DNA from: Aggregatibacter segnis ATCC 33393
GTDB taxonomy: Bacteria; Pseudomonadota; Gammaproteobacteria; Enterobacterales; Pasteurellaceae
Direction of reading: 5' to 3'
NCBI RefSeq assembly: GCF_000185305.1
Contig: NZ_GL622200.1
Coordinates: 1,217,861-1,281,860, forward strand
Length of the DNA stretch: 64,000 nucleotides
Part shown: positions 44,217 through 55,558 of the stretch, in pieces
Layout of the letters: each line of letters opens with the position of its first letter
Numbering within the stretch: the first letter of the stretch is position 1
Notes under the pieces: generated by a model
Told to the model about the DNA's origin: nothing
The model's input: the letters and a program-made list of their open reading frames with translations, nothing else
The model's database searches: none
Made by a program: the position numbers and the translations under genes

Positions 44217-45270
44217 TTTAAAAATCGGCGTCATTCTTGCCAATTTAGGTACGCCAGACTCACCAAGTCCTAAGGATATTTCCCGTTATTTATGGCAATT
44301 TTTAACGGATCCCCGCGTGGTCGATTTGCCACGTTGTAAATGGTATCCGTTACTTAAAGCCATTATTTTGCCGTTGCGTTCTAAACGAGTCGCAAAAGAC
44401 TACCGTTCTATTTGGACCGAACAAGGTTCTCCGTTAATGGTGTTCACCGAACAACAAAAGCAAGGCTTAATCGACTTTTTCCGACAACAGCAACTGGATG
44501 TGGAAATCGAAATCGGTATGACTTATGGTAATCCGTCCATGCCAAGTGCTGTGCAAAAATTAATGGATAAAAAAGTGGAACACATCATCGTACTTCCGCT
44601 CTATCCACAATACAGCAGTAGCACAACAGGAGCCGTGTTCGACTCTTTTGCTGAGGCATTGAAACAACAACGTGGCATTGTGCCCTTTGATTTTATTCAT
44701 TCCTATCCGCTCAACCAAAACTATATTTCCGCGTTAATTGATTCTTGCAAAGCGAGATTAAAGGCGGATGAGTTTTTACTGTTTTCCTTTCACGGCATTC
44801 CGTTACGTTATGAAAACACCGGCGATTACTACCGCACACATTGCCAACAAACCGCAGCTGCGGTGGCACAAGGGTTGGGCTTAAATGAAAAACAATGGGG
44901 TTTAACCTTCCAATCCCGTTTTGGTAAAGAAGAATGGTTACAGCCTTATACCGATGAGTTTTTGTCTAACGCTGCAGCACAGGGCATTAAGAAAGTGGCA
45001 GTGATTTGCCCTGGCTTTGCTGTGGATTGTTTAGAAACCTTGGAAGAAATTGCTGAGGAAAATAAAGACTATTTCATCACTAACGGCGGTGAAAGTTATC
45101 AATACATTCCGGCGCTGAACGCCTCTCCGGCACATATCGAAACTTTGGGCAGATTAGTGATCAATCAAATGGCGAAAATGAAATGCAACAACTGCTCTTC
45201 ACCAAACATTGACATTATTCCAACCATTACGGTGCCAACGTCAAACAATCTCAGTAGCCGTTGTCATTAA
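44209..45270 (+). CDS. hemH: Ferrochelatase with C-terminal cysteine tail
   Basis: Inserts Fe2+ into protoporphyrin IX, the last step of haem synthesis. Residues 1-320 are a normal ferrochelatase: [13 protein letters not shown], the active-site His in [19 protein letters not shown], and the metal-ligand region [20 protein letters not shown]. The protein is 353 residues because of a tail of about 30 residues with C326, C329 and C352 (KCNNCSS, then SSRCH). Enteric HemH has no such tail. The tail could bind a metal or a cluster, but that is not established. Confidence 0.95.
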   Translation: MTNLKIGVILANLGTPDSPSPKDISRYLWQFLTDPRVVDLPRCKWYPLLKAIILPLRSKRVAKDYRSIWTEQGSPLMVFTEQQKQGLIDFFRQQQLDVEIEIGMTYGNPSMPSAVQKLMDKKVEHIIVLPLYPQYSSSTTGAVFDSFAEALKQQRGIVPFDFIHSYPLNQNYISALIDSCKARLKADEFLLFSFHGIPLRYENTGDYYRTHCQQTAAAVAQGLGLNEKQWGLTFQSRFGKEEWLQPYTDEFLSNAAAQGIKKVAVICPGFAVDCLETLEEIAEENKDYFITNGGESYQYIPALNASPAHIETLGRLVINQMAKMKCNNCSSPNIDIIPTITVPTSNNLSSRCH

Positions 45271-45282
45271 GCGAGAAATAAA

Positions 45283-45345
45283 AAAAGTGCGGTGGATTTT
45301 TGAGGTGTTAAAAACACTTGGAAAATCCACCGCACTTTTATTTTA
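45283..45345. terminator. Bidirectional terminator with nested hairpin (hemH / nagA)
   Basis: Two inverted uptake words within an 18-pair stem (45283-45300 / 45322-45339); the loop holds a smaller GTGTT/AACAC hairpin. T runs on both strands serve convergent genes. Confidence 0.9.
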
Positions 45346-45385
45346 TAGGTGCAAATAAACGCACCTTACGATGATCTTGCTATGA

Positions 45386-46531
45386 TTAATTCGCTTTCCA
45401 CTCGCCGTTCACGACAGTACCAACGACGTGGTAATCGTTCGTGAAGACCGCAAGGTTAGCGACTTTGCCGGCTTCAACAGAACCCAAACGGTCATCGACA
45501 CCGATGGCGCGTGCCGGATAAAGGTTACTCATACGAATCGCTTCGGCAAGAGGAATCTCAACATATTCCACCGCATTTTTGATGGATTCCATCATGGTGA
45601 TAGAAGCACCTGCGATCGTGCCGTTACCGTCATAGCAACGTCCTTCTTTCACATAAATGGTTTTACCCACGAAGGTGAAGGTTTCTAGTTCAGGGCCTGC
45701 ACCGGCAGCCGCTAAAGAATCGGTCACAATACAAAGTTTGTCGCCTTTCACTTTTTTATCCAAACGCACATTACCAAAATCCACATGTACGCCGTCCACG
45801 ATAATGCCGGTGTAAACGTCAGAATCCAATACTGCACCCACCACGCCCATGGCACGACCGGAACTGATCGGCGACATGGCATTGTGTAAGTGCGTTGCGA
45901 AAGTTGCGCCTTTACGGAAAGCCGCTTTTGCCACGTCATAGGTGGCGTTAGAGTGACCGACTGACACCACGATGCCACTTTTCACAAAATCAGGCGTGTA
46001 ATTGATGGTTGGGTTTTCTGCGGCAATGGTGAGTTTGGTGATCACATCGGCGTTTTCACACAAGAAATCTTTCATTTCAGGTGAAATTTCACGGATATAT
46101 TCCGGACGGTGTACGCCTTTTTTCTCTACGCTCAAATACGGCCCTTCAATATGCAAACCCAGTGCTTGGTTTTTATGTTTATTCAAATATTCACGCATAA
46201 CTTTCACCGCACTTTTGATGCCCTCATCCGGTGCCGTAATAAAGGTTGGCAAGAAGCTGGTGCAGCCGGATTTCAGGTTGGTCGCTTGCATGATTTCTAA
46301 GGTTTCTACACTGGTTTGGTCGTTGAACATCACACCACCACAACCGTTTAATTGCAAGTCAATAAAACCGGCAGTGAGGTTATGCCCCTCTAAATCAAGG
46401 GTCTTAATGCCGCTTTCCAATTCGCTTTGTGGAATCACTGCTTCAATGTGTTCGCCATTCACGACCACCGCATAATCCCGAAGGATTTCATCTTTGGTGT
46501 AAATGACGGAATTAATTAATGCATATTTCAT
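45386..46531 (-). CDS. nagA: N-acetylglucosamine-6-phosphate deacetylase
   Basis: Converts GlcNAc-6-P to glucosamine-6-P. 381-residue amidohydrolase with LNGCGGVMFND, LHIEGPYLS, SVGHSNA, THLHNAM and the catalytic Asp in VTDSLAAAG. Last gene of the nanE-nanK-siaR-nanA-nagB-nagA direction, 50 bases after nagB. Confidence 0.97.
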   Translation of the reverse strand: MKYALINSVIYTKDEILRDYAVVVNGEHIEAVIPQSELESGIKTLDLEGHNLTAGFIDLQLNGCGGVMFNDQTSVETLEIMQATNLKSGCTSFLPTFITAPDEGIKSAVKVMREYLNKHKNQALGLHIEGPYLSVEKKGVHRPEYIREISPEMKDFLCENADVITKLTIAAENPTINYTPDFVKSGIVVSVGHSNATYDVAKAAFRKGATFATHLHNAMSPISSGRAMGVVGAVLDSDVYTGIIVDGVHVDFGNVRLDKKVKGDKLCIVTDSLAAAGAGPELETFTFVGKTIYVKEGRCYDGNGTIAGASITMMESIKNAVEYVEIPLAEAIRMSNLYPARAIGVDDRLGSVEAGKVANLAVFTNDYHVVGTVVNGEWKAN

Positions 46532-46581
46532 AATCGTACCTTTAAATAATCTAAAAATTCACCGCACTTTTGCGCTAAACA

Positions 46582-47385
46582 TTACAACACGCTGTGAATG
46601 GCGTGACTTTCCAAGTCGGTGAAATATTTCACGGTTTTTACTTTCAACTCTTGCAACGCCGGCTCATCACACACCAACACAAAATGGCGATGTAATTGCA
46701 ATGCGCTGACCGTCCACATGTGATTTACTGCGCCTTCAACAGCGGCTTGCACAGCGAGCGCTTTGGAATGCCCTGTTGCCAAAATCATCACTTCTTCTGC
46801 GTCTAACAAGGTGCCGACCCCAATGGTTAAAGAATATTTTGGCACTTGGTTCACATCATTATTAAAGAAACGGGAGTTCGCAATAATCGTATCCGGTGTA
46901 AGGGTTTTAATACGGGTGCGGGAGCTCAACGAAGAAGCCGGTTCATTGAAGGCAATATGTCCATCTACGCCAACGCCGCCCATAAATAAATGAATTTTTC
47001 CGTAAGATTTGATTTTTTCTTCGTAACGACGACATTCTTCATCATGATCGTCCGTATTGCCGTCCAAAATATTGATGTTTTGCGGCTGAATATCAATGTG
47101 GTTAAAAAAATTGTTGTGCATGAAGCTGTGATAGCTTTCCGGATGTTCTTTCGGAAGACCCACATATTCATCCATGTTGAATGTGACCACATGTTTAAAA
47201 CTCACTTCACCGGCTTGGTTTAAGCGGATCAGTTCTTGGTAAGTTTTAAGTGGTGTTCCGCCGGTAGGTAAACCCAATACAAACGGGCGTTCTTCGGTGG
47301 GATTAAAACGATTGATTCTGTCAACGATATGACGTGCTGCCCAACGGCTAACTTGTTGTTCGTTATGTAGAGGGATGAGGCGCAT
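46582..47385 (-). CDS. nagB: Glucosamine-6-phosphate deaminase
   Basis: Converts glucosamine-6-P to fructose-6-P and ammonia. 267 residues with [19 protein letters not shown] and the catalytic [21 protein letters not shown] precedes the ATG. Upstream lies an intergenic palindrome pair separating it from nanA. Confidence 0.97.
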   Translation of the reverse strand: MRLIPLHNEQQVSRWAARHIVDRINRFNPTEERPFVLGLPTGGTPLKTYQELIRLNQAGEVSFKHVVTFNMDEYVGLPKEHPESYHSFMHNNFFNHIDIQPQNINILDGNTDDHDEECRRYEEKIKSYGKIHLFMGGVGVDGHIAFNEPASSLSSRTRIKTLTPDTIIANSRFFNNDVNQVPKYSLTIGVGTLLDAEEVMILATGHSKALAVQAAVEGAVNHMWTVSALQLHRHFVLVCDEPALQELKVKTVKYFTDLESHAIHSVL

Positions 47386-47427
47386 AATAAACTTCCTTTA
47401 TTGTGACCGCACTTTACAATCATTTTG

Positions 47428-47500
47428 TAGGAACAGGCGTTATGCCTGTCCCATTTATGTCATAAAGAGAATTTAGGACAGGCATAACGCCTGTCCCTAC
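47428..47500. repeat. REP-like inverted pair of palindromes (family 2)
   Basis: Two copies of a 25-base unit, each a palindrome around ACAGGC-N5-GCCTGT, face each other at 47428-47452 and 47476-47500. Inverted uptake words flank the pair (about 47405 and 47508). It could fold into one large stem. Confidence 0.65.
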
Positions 47501-47532
47501 ACCAGAAAAGTGCGGTCTCTTTTTCCATTAAA

Positions 47533-48411
47533 TTAGAAATATTTCTCTTTTAATTCTTTTGCTTTGGCTAATTGTGCTTCGGTCGCTTTTGCCGTCATTG
47601 GTTCACGACAATAGCCGGCATCCACACCTTCCAATTTCAACAATTCTTTGATGGTTAAATACAAACCATTCGCTAAGATACCTTCGATTAAATCGTTGGT
47701 CACATGTTGAATTTCACGCGCTTCAGCCAGTTTGCCTTGTTTGGTCAAGTCAAAAATTTGTCTCGCACGAACACCGTTCACGTTGAATGTACTACCAATA
47801 GCACCATCCACACCTAAAGCCACCGCTGGCAACATCATTTCATCAAAGCCGGCCCAAATTAAGTGGTTTGGATACGCTTTTTGTAAACGTTCTAATAAGT
47901 AGAAGTCACCTGCGGTAAATTTCACGCCAAGCACTTTCGGGTTTTTGTAAAGCTCGCCGAATTGTTCTACGCCCATGTTTACGCCGGTTAAGAACGGAAT
48001 GGAGTAAACGATCATGTTGTTACCGGTTTCGGCAATGATGGTGTCGTAGTAGTGTTTAATTTCAGGGAAGCTGAATTTGTAGTAGAACGGGGTTACCGCA
48101 GAAAGGCAGTCATAGCCTAATTCAGTGGCATATTTACCTAATTCCACCGCTTCGTGTAAATTCACGCTACCCACTTGTGCGATTAACGCCACTTGGTCTT
48201 TTGCTTCATCTTTCGCAATACGGAAGATTTGTTTTTTCTCTTCGGTAGAAAGCATGAAGTTTTCACCGGTAGAACCACCCACATACAAACCATTGACTTT
48301 CATTTTGTCGATATTGTGGCGAATAATTTGGCGTAAGCCTTTTTCATTAATAGAGCCATCTTCATTAAATGACACTAATAACGCACTGAAAATACCTTTT
48401 AAATCACGCAT
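47533..48411 (-). CDS. nanA: N-acetylneuraminate lyase
   Basis: Cleaves sialic acid to ManNAc and pyruvate. 292-residue TIM barrel with [10 protein letters not shown], catalytic Tyr in [13 protein letters not shown] and the Schiff-base Lys in [12 protein letters not shown]. 13 bases after the siaR stop, on the same transcript. Confidence 0.97.
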   Translation of the reverse strand: MRDLKGIFSALLVSFNEDGSINEKGLRQIIRHNIDKMKVNGLYVGGSTGENFMLSTEEKKQIFRIAKDEAKDQVALIAQVGSVNLHEAVELGKYATELGYDCLSAVTPFYYKFSFPEIKHYYDTIIAETGNNMIVYSIPFLTGVNMGVEQFGELYKNPKVLGVKFTAGDFYLLERLQKAYPNHLIWAGFDEMMLPAVALGVDGAIGSTFNVNGVRARQIFDLTKQGKLAEAREIQHVTNDLIEGILANGLYLTIKELLKLEGVDAGYCREPMTAKATEAQLAKAKELKEKYF

Positions 48412-48424
48412 TGTTTTCTCCTGT

Positions 48425-49297
48425 TTAGTATTTAATACGTTGTTCTAAAATAACATTAAGGGTTTTCTCTTTTGTCTGGGTCGCTTTTTCTTGCTCGGCT
48501 TGGACTATCAACGCATAAATCAAATCCAAGACAAACAATTGAGAAATTTTCGTACCGATGGAATCGCCTTGCAGCTTTCCTTGCTTATTGCCGTTAACCA
48601 ACACAAAATCTGCATGTTCGGTCAAAGGCGAACGCATACTGTGGGTCAATGCCACTGTCGTTGCACCATTATCTTTGGCAATTTTTAACGCATGCGCTGT
48701 TTCTTGCGAATAGCCGGAATGGCTGATGCCAATCGCCACATCATTGCGTTGTAACAATGCCGCTTGCATATACATAAAATGATTGTTACCGCTGGCATCG
48801 ACCGGAATGCCGATACGCATAAATTTATTTTTAGCATCTTCCGCTGTCACCCCGGAGGTGCCGACACCGAAAATAAAAACACGATTCGCACGTCGAATGA
48901 AACGTACCACTAACTCCAGCTGATTCAGATCCAGCAAATCAATGGTTTCATCCATTACCGTATTAATCACGGACTGCAATTTACGTGCAATTTTCACCGG
49001 ATCATCATCTGCCGTGACTTCCGTATCCAATAAACTGTTGTCTTTGCCCCCTTGTGTTTTCGCAACTTCAATAGAAAACTCTAATTTGAAATCACTAAAC
49101 CCACGAAAGCCAAGAGTACGACAAAAACGCACGAAAGTGGCTTCGCCGACATCTAAGTAAGACGCCAACTCGGCTAAAGAGTGTCGCATGACGATATCCG
49201 GCGAGCGGTTAATGGCGTCTGCGATTTTCTTCTCCGTCTTCGTTAAACTCTGGTACAAAGAGCTAATGGTATTCAGTACACTGCCGTTTTTTGCCAT
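48425..49297 (-). CDS. siaR: RpiR-family sialic acid regulator SiaR (NanR)
   Basis: Represses or, with glucosamine-6-P, activates the nan/sia operons together with CRP, as known in H. influenzae. 290 residues from the ATG at 49297 (AGGAGC upstream). N-terminal HTH_6 ([33 protein letters not shown]) and C-terminal SIS sugar-phosphate domain ([46 protein letters not shown]). It lies between nanK and nanA. Confidence 0.93.
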   Translation of the reverse strand: MAKNGSVLNTISSLYQSLTKTEKKIADAINRSPDIVMRHSLAELASYLDVGEATFVRFCRTLGFRGFSDFKLEFSIEVAKTQGGKDNSLLDTEVTADDDPVKIARKLQSVINTVMDETIDLLDLNQLELVVRFIRRANRVFIFGVGTSGVTAEDAKNKFMRIGIPVDASGNNHFMYMQAALLQRNDVAIGISHSGYSQETAHALKIAKDNGATTVALTHSMRSPLTEHADFVLVNGNKQGKLQGDSIGTKISQLFVLDLIYALIVQAEQEKATQTKEKTLNVILEQRIKY

Positions 49298-49305
49298 AAA
49301 TGCTC

Positions 49306-50184
49306 CTAACGATTGATTTGAGTAAGTGCCCATGCAGCCGCGCCGATAAGTCCGGCATCTTGCCCTAATTGAGCCGCATCCAACGGACAACGATAAATTT
49401 CCGGCATTTGCGCCAAATACTGTTTCACCAAAGGCAAATAGCCTTCAGCCAACCCAACGCTACCGCCAATCACCACATGTTGTACGTCCATACCAATCAC
49501 TAAATCCGCCACTAAATTGGCAATCGCTTTTGCTGAACGAGACACAAGTGCGGTAGCTTTTTCATCCATTTTTCTAAAACGGGCAAAGACTTCTTTTGGA
49601 TCGCAAAGATCGTCCCATTGTTTAGAAACCGCTTCAATGGCACGTCCTGATGCGATGGCTTCCACACAACCAACTCGACCACAACCGCACACAGGACCAT
49701 TTGGATCCGCAACAGTATGTCCAATATGACCGGCAATGCCGTTCGGTTCAGTGAGTAATTGGTGGTTTAAAATTAACCCGCCACCTACGCCCGTAGAGAC
49801 GGTAATAAAAGCAAAGTTTTGAAGGTTATTTTTATCTTGCAGTTGATATTCCGCATAAGTCGCAGCCTGCGCATCATTCAATAAATACACGGGCTTTGAT
49901 GTATGCTGAGAAATGCTTTGTTTTAGAGGGAAATAAGCCAGTCCGCCTAAATTTTTCGGATTAAGTGCGGTCAATATTCCTTTATTGATGATGCCTGTGG
50001 AGGCAACCGCAACATAATCGAATTGCCCCGCATAATCCGAAAGTAATTGTGCGAGCGTTTGATGCATTGCCTCCACCACATTTTCTTGCGGTGTGTGGAT
50101 TTGTTGACGTTGTGTCACGTGGTTCCCTGACACAATGGCTGAGGCGATTTTAGTTCCGCCGATATCTAAGGCTAAGCAACGCAT
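49306..50184 (-). CDS. nanK: N-acetylmannosamine kinase
   Basis: Phosphorylates ManNAc. ROK family, 292 residues, with LALDIGGTKIASAIV, the ROK zinc site HIGHTVADPNGPVCGCGRVGCVEAIASG and ATP-binding VSTGVGGGLIL. The second of two adjacent ATG codons has better spacing to GAGGGG. Eight bases from siaR and 17 from nanE. Confidence 0.96.
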   Translation of the reverse strand: MRCLALDIGGTKIASAIVSGNHVTQRQQIHTPQENVVEAMHQTLAQLLSDYAGQFDYVAVASTGIINKGILTALNPKNLGGLAYFPLKQSISQHTSKPVYLLNDAQAATYAEYQLQDKNNLQNFAFITVSTGVGGGLILNHQLLTEPNGIAGHIGHTVADPNGPVCGCGRVGCVEAIASGRAIEAVSKQWDDLCDPKEVFARFRKMDEKATALVSRSAKAIANLVADLVIGMDVQHVVIGGSVGLAEGYLPLVKQYLAQMPEIYRCPLDAAQLGQDAGLIGAAAWALTQINR

Positions 50185-50201
50185 CATGTTTCCCCTCTTA
50201 A

Positions 50202-50903
50202 TTATTTATTTGCAGAATTAACCGCACTTGAGAACCAGCTCACGATATGTTCTAAACGGGTTAACGCAGATCCTACGGTCACGAAATCAGCACCGATCTC
50301 AATAGCTGTTTTAGCAAGTTCCGGCGAGTTGTAACGTCCTTCCGCCATAACTTTGCAGCCTGCGGCTTTCAAATCTTTGACTAATTGATAGTCCGGTTCA
50401 TCCGGTACAGCACCACCTGTGTAGCCTGACATGGTGCTACCCACAATATCAAAGCCTAATTTTTGGCAGTACAACCCTTCTTCTAAATTGGAGCAATCCG
50501 CCATGGCAAGACAGCCCATTTCATGAATTTTTTTGACCGCACTTTCAATATCAACAGGACGCGGACGATGGGTGCCATCCACGGCAATGATATCCGCACC
50601 GGCATGCGCTAAATCTTCAATGTCTTGTAAAAACGGCGTGATACGCACCGGGCTGTCCGGCAAATCGCGTTTTACAATACCGATAATCGGCACATTGACT
50701 GTTGGACGCGTTGCTTTCAAGTTGTCCACGCCTTCAATACGCAGTCCAGCCGCTCCACCGACAACAGAAGCCTGCGCCATCGCGGCAACAATTTCCGGCT
50801 TATCCATCGGGCCATCATCGACCGGTTGGCAGGACGCAATCAATCCATTTTGAATTTTGGCAAAAACCTCTTGGTGGGATAATTTGTGTTGAGTGAATGA
50901 CAT
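50202..50903 (-). CDS. nanE: N-acetylmannosamine-6-phosphate 2-epimerase
   Basis: Converts ManNAc-6-P to GlcNAc-6-P. 233 residues from the ATG at 50903 (AGGAG upstream). [35 protein letters not shown] and [13 protein letters not shown], then TMSGYTGG, are NanE motifs on a TIM barrel. First gene of the leftward catabolic operon, divergent from siaP. Confidence 0.97.
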   Translation of the reverse strand: MSFTQHKLSHQEVFAKIQNGLIASCQPVDDGPMDKPEIVAAMAQASVVGGAAGLRIEGVDNLKATRPTVNVPIIGIVKRDLPDSPVRITPFLQDIEDLAHAGADIIAVDGTHRPRPVDIESAVKKIHEMGCLAMADCSNLEEGLYCQKLGFDIVGSTMSGYTGGAVPDEPDYQLVKDLKAAGCKVMAEGRYNSPELAKTAIEIGADFVTVGSALTRLEHIVSWFSSAVNSANK

Positions 50904-51013
50904 AAAAACTCCTATTAATTTGCGGCTGCATTTGGCAGTCATTCTTGTCATCGTGCATTATATGATAACAACACTTCATTTTAAAATATCTTTTTGAAGT
51001 GTTTTTTCAATGA

Positions 51014-51029
51014 TGTGATCTACCTCTCA
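51014..51029. promoter_or_regulatory. CRP-like site in the nanE-siaP control region
   Basis: TGTGA-N6-TCTCA matches the CRP consensus at nine of ten core positions. A candidate siaP promoter (TTTGAA at 51056, TAGAAT at 51078, 16-base spacer) lies downstream. CRP and SiaR control of this interval is known in H. influenzae. Confidence 0.6.
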
Positions 51030-51149
51030 TTTCTGAAATAAAACTTCACAATCTATTTGAAAATGATTTTTTTACTTTAGAATGGATGCCGAGTTGTAAT
51101 CTAACCATGTTCTTAAACATCAATTAACTTACTATCATTACAGGAGTAG

Positions 51150-52139
<990 letters not shown>

Positions 52140-52152
52140 TTCTCTTATTCGT

Positions 52153-52180
52153 GTGCCTGTTTCGGCAGGCACGCTTTTTC
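52153..52180 (+). terminator. Intercistronic hairpin between siaP and siaT
   Basis: GTGCCTG, loop TTTCGG, CAGGCAC, then GCTTTTTC. It may partly stop transcription or protect the siaP message, giving more receptor than permease. Confidence 0.7.
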
Positions 52181-52208
52181 TCTCCTTTATTATTCAACGG
52201 AGTTGAAT

Positions 52209-54059
52209 ATGAAAATCTTTAATAAACTCGAAGAATGGATCGGTGGGGCATTATTCCTCGTGATATTCTGCATTCTTGTTTTGCAAATTCTATTCAGACA
52301 AGCTTTCCACTCCCCATTAATTTGGAGTGAAGAACTTGCCAAATTGCTGTTCGTTTATGTCGGTATGCTCGGCATTAGCGTTGCCGTCAGAAAACAAGAG
52401 CACGTTTATATCGACTTCTTGACTAACTTAATGCCACCGGCAGTCAAAAAAATCACCAATACATTCGTACAAATCGTGATTTTCCTCGGTGTGATTTTCT
52501 TTATCCACTTTGGTATCAAAACCTATTTAGGTGCCAGTTTCCCGATTGATGCGTTAGGCGGTATTTCTGAAAAATGGATCTATGCCTCCTTACCAATCAT
52601 TGCCGTATTGATGCTCGTTCGCTTCTTCCAAGCGCAAGCAGACAACTTCAAACAAAACAAAAGCTATTTACCGGCAACCTTCTTTATCGTAAGTGCGGTC
52701 GTTTTATTAGGCGTTTTATTCCTTGCCCCTGACTGGTACAAAGTCCTACGCGTAACCGAATATGTCAAATTTGGTTCCAATGCGGTCTATGTGGCATTGC
52801 TCTTCTGGTTAGTCATCATGTTCTTAGGCGTGCCGGTAGGTTGGTCATTATTTATCACTACCCTACTCTACTTCTCCATGACCCGTTGGAACGTGGTAAA
52901 TGCGGCCTCTGAAAAACTCACCATGAGTTTAAATAGCTTCCCACTCCTTGCTGTGCCGTTCTATATTCTTACCGGGATTTTAATGAACACCGGCGGTATC
53001 ACCGAACGTATCTTTAACTTTGCCAAAGCCTTGCTTGGCCACTACACCGGCGGTATGGGACACGTTAATATCGGTGCAAGCTTGCTATTCTCCGGTATGT
53101 CCGGTTCTGCACTTGCCGATGCGGGTGGTTTAGGTCAATTGGAAATCAAAGCCATGCGTGATGCAGGCTATGACGATGACATCTGCGGCGGTATCACTGC
53201 AGCCTCTTGTATCATCGGTCCATTGGTTCCACCAAGTATTGCCATGATCATTTACGGTGTTATCGCGAACGAATCCATTGCAAAACTCTTTATTGCCGGC
53301 TTCGTACCGGGGGTATTAGTCACCATCGCTCTCATGGCAATGAACTACTACATCTCCAAAAAACGTGGTTATCCAAGAACACCAAAAGCGACCCGTGAAG
53401 AACTTTGCACATCATTCAAAAGAGCATTCTGGGCAATTTTAACTCCAATTTTGATTATCGGCGGTATCTTCTCCGGTTTATTCAGCCCGACAGAATCTGC
53501 GGTGGTTGCAGCTGCCTACTCCGTCATTATCGGTAAATTCGTGTATAAAGAATTAACTTTGAAAATGCTCTTCAACAGCTGCGTGGAAGCCATGTCCATT
53601 ACCGGTGTTGTTGCATTAATGATTATGACCGTAACCTTCTTCGGTGACATGATCGCACGTGAACAAGTGGCAATGCGTATTGCAGACGTCTTCGTTGCTG
53701 TGGCGGATTCTCCGTTAATGGTGTTAGTCATGATCAATGCCTTGTTATTGTTCCTCGGTATGTTCATTGACGCCTTAGCATTACAATTCCTTGTATTGCC
53801 AATGTTAATTCCAATCGCCATGCAATTCGGTATCGACCTTGTGTTCTTCGGTGTTATGACAACCTTGAACATGATGATCGGTATCTTAACCCCACCGATG
53901 GGTATGGCGTTATTCGTGGTCGCACGCGTGGGTAACATGTCCGTGTCCACAGTAACGAAAGGCGTATTACCATTCTTAATCCCGATTTTCGTGACCTTGG
54001 TATTAATTACCATTTTCCCAAGTATCATCACATTCATCCCGAATTTGTTAATACCTTAG
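52209..54059 (+). CDS. siaT: Sialic acid TRAP transporter fused permease SiaT (SiaQM)
   Basis: Sodium-driven sialic acid uptake. 616 residues from the ATG at 52209 (CGGAG upstream). The N-terminal DctQ-like part (about 1-165, [31 protein letters not shown]) is fused to a DctM-like part of about 12 segments ([52 protein letters not shown]). A terminator of inverted uptake words follows. Confidence 0.97.
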   Translation: MKIFNKLEEWIGGALFLVIFCILVLQILFRQAFHSPLIWSEELAKLLFVYVGMLGISVAVRKQEHVYIDFLTNLMPPAVKKITNTFVQIVIFLGVIFFIHFGIKTYLGASFPIDALGGISEKWIYASLPIIAVLMLVRFFQAQADNFKQNKSYLPATFFIVSAVVLLGVLFLAPDWYKVLRVTEYVKFGSNAVYVALLFWLVIMFLGVPVGWSLFITTLLYFSMTRWNVVNAASEKLTMSLNSFPLLAVPFYILTGILMNTGGITERIFNFAKALLGHYTGGMGHVNIGASLLFSGMSGSALADAGGLGQLEIKAMRDAGYDDDICGGITAASCIIGPLVPPSIAMIIYGVIANESIAKLFIAGFVPGVLVTIALMAMNYYISKKRGYPRTPKATREELCTSFKRAFWAILTPILIIGGIFSGLFSPTESAVVAAAYSVIIGKFVYKELTLKMLFNSCVEAMSITGVVALMIMTVTFFGDMIAREQVAMRIADVFVAVADSPLMVLVMINALLLFLGMFIDALALQFLVLPMLIPIAMQFGIDLVFFGVMTTLNMMIGILTPPMGMALFVVARVGNMSVSTVTKGVLPFLIPIFVTLVLITIFPSIITFIPNLLIP

Positions 54060-54066
54060 GAACCTA

Positions 54067-54110
54067 AAAGTGCGGTTGCAAAACGCAGTAAATTTCAACC
54101 GCACTTTGCT
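54067..54110 (+). terminator. Hairpin of inverted uptake words after siaT
   Basis: AAAGTGCGGTTG (54067-54078) pairs with CAACCGCACTTT (54096-54107). The T run is weak. Confidence 0.6.
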
Positions 54111-54225
54111 TACCCAGAGAAATTACGATTGCTAAACCTGTCTAAGCATCAGTAATTTCAAAACATAAAAACCTATTCAAGCCGTTTACGAATAGCAAAC
54201 AAATAACTCAAAAACGAGGTTTATT

Positions 54226-55359
54226 ATGAAATTTCAAAAAACAACATTAGCTGCTCTTTTCTTTGCTGCAACCACTTTTGCTGCGACAGCGCAAGCTGCT
54301 GCTTATCCTGACTTACCGGTAGGTATTAAAAGCGGTGCCGGTGCGTTAATTGGCGATACTGTTTATGTGGGCTTAGGTACAGGCGGTGACAAATTCTATG
54401 CGTTAGATTTAAAAACACCGAACGCGCAATGGAAAGAAATTGCTGCATTCCCGGGCGGTGACCGTAACCAACCGGTGGCAGCTGCCGTTGACGGCAAATT
54501 ATATGTATTCGGCGGATTACAAAAAAATGAAAAAGGCGAATTACAATTAGTCAACGATGCTTACAGCTATAACCCGGCTGATAATACTTGGAGCAAACTA
54601 CCAACCCGCTCACCACGCGGTTTAGTAGGCTCTACCGGCGCATCACACGGTGATAAAGTATATATCGTGGGCGGTTCTAACTTGTCTATTTTCAACGGTT
54701 TCTTCCAAGACACTGTTGCTGCAGGTGAAGACAAGGCGAAAAAAGACGAAATTGCCAAAGCATATTTTGAACAACGTCCGGAAGACTATTTCTTCACAAC
54801 CGAATTGTTAAGCTATGAGCCATCTACCAACAAATGGCGCAATGAAGGTCGCGTACCATTCTCCGGTCGTGCCGGTGCAGCATTTACCATTCAAGGTGAT
54901 GATTTAGTTGTCGTGAACGGTGAAATCAAACCGGGCTTGCGTACGGCAGAAACCCATTCCGGTAAATTCACTGCGAAAGGCGTTCAATGGAAAAACTTAC
55001 CTGATTTACCGGCACCAAAAGGTCAAAGCCAAGATGGTTTAGCAGGTGCGATGGCAGGTTACAGCCACGGTCATTACTTAGTCACCGGCGGTGCAAACTT
55101 CCCAGGTTCTGTAAAACAATTCAAAGAAGGCATGCTCCATGCTCACAAAGGTTTGAGCAAAGCATGGCATAAAGACATTTACACCCTTAACAACGGTAAA
55201 TGGAAAATTGTCGGTGAATTACCTGCAGGTATCGGTTACGGTGTTGCCGTGTCTTATGACAACAAAGTATTGCTCATCGGCGGTGAAACAGAAGGCGGCA
55301 AAGCATTAACATCTGTTCAAACCATGAGCTATGACGGCAAACAATTAAAAGTAGAATAA
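54226..55359 (+). CDS. nanM: N-acetylneuraminate epimerase NanM
   Basis: Periplasmic mutarotase that speeds conversion of alpha to beta sialic acid before uptake. 377 residues; signal peptide ends at [10 protein letters not shown]. Kelch-type blades repeat through the protein ([45 protein letters not shown]), making a six-blade propeller. Own ribosome site GAGG. Confidence 0.96.
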   Translation: MKFQKTTLAALFFAATTFAATAQAAAYPDLPVGIKSGAGALIGDTVYVGLGTGGDKFYALDLKTPNAQWKEIAAFPGGDRNQPVAAAVDGKLYVFGGLQKNEKGELQLVNDAYSYNPADNTWSKLPTRSPRGLVGSTGASHGDKVYIVGGSNLSIFNGFFQDTVAAGEDKAKKDEIAKAYFEQRPEDYFFTTELLSYEPSTNKWRNEGRVPFSGRAGAAFTIQGDDLVVVNGEIKPGLRTAETHSGKFTAKGVQWKNLPDLPAPKGQSQDGLAGAMAGYSHGHYLVTGGANFPGSVKQFKEGMLHAHKGLSKAWHKDIYTLNNGKWKIVGELPAGIGYGVAVSYDNKVLLIGGETEGGKALTSVQTMSYDGKQLKVE

Positions 55360-55379
55360 TCTTCTTTTAGTATCAATTT

Positions 55380-55416
55380 AACGGATTAAGTACGCTTGAT
55401 CCGTTATTTTGTTTTT
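55380..55416 (+). terminator. Terminator after nanM
   Basis: An 11-pair stem AACGGATTAAG / CTTGATCCGTT with loop TACG, then ATTTTGTTTTT. Confidence 0.85.
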
Positions 55417-55558
55417 AACCTGCTTAGCACAACGCCAACAGTGCTGTGATAACTTCACAAATACACGCCTTTTCATTTGAAAAAAGAAATCTGATTGCGC
55501 TATGCTACACAGGCCTAAAAAAATTATTTTATGGAATCAATAAATTAAAGGAGTTCTT

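Noticed and set aside
53516..54037. 173-codon frame opposite siaT
   Set aside because: Mirror of membrane-segment codons, no start signal.
55445..55459. CRP-like site before nagE
   Set aside because: TGTGA and TCACA are present but five bases apart instead of six, so CRP fit is doubtful.
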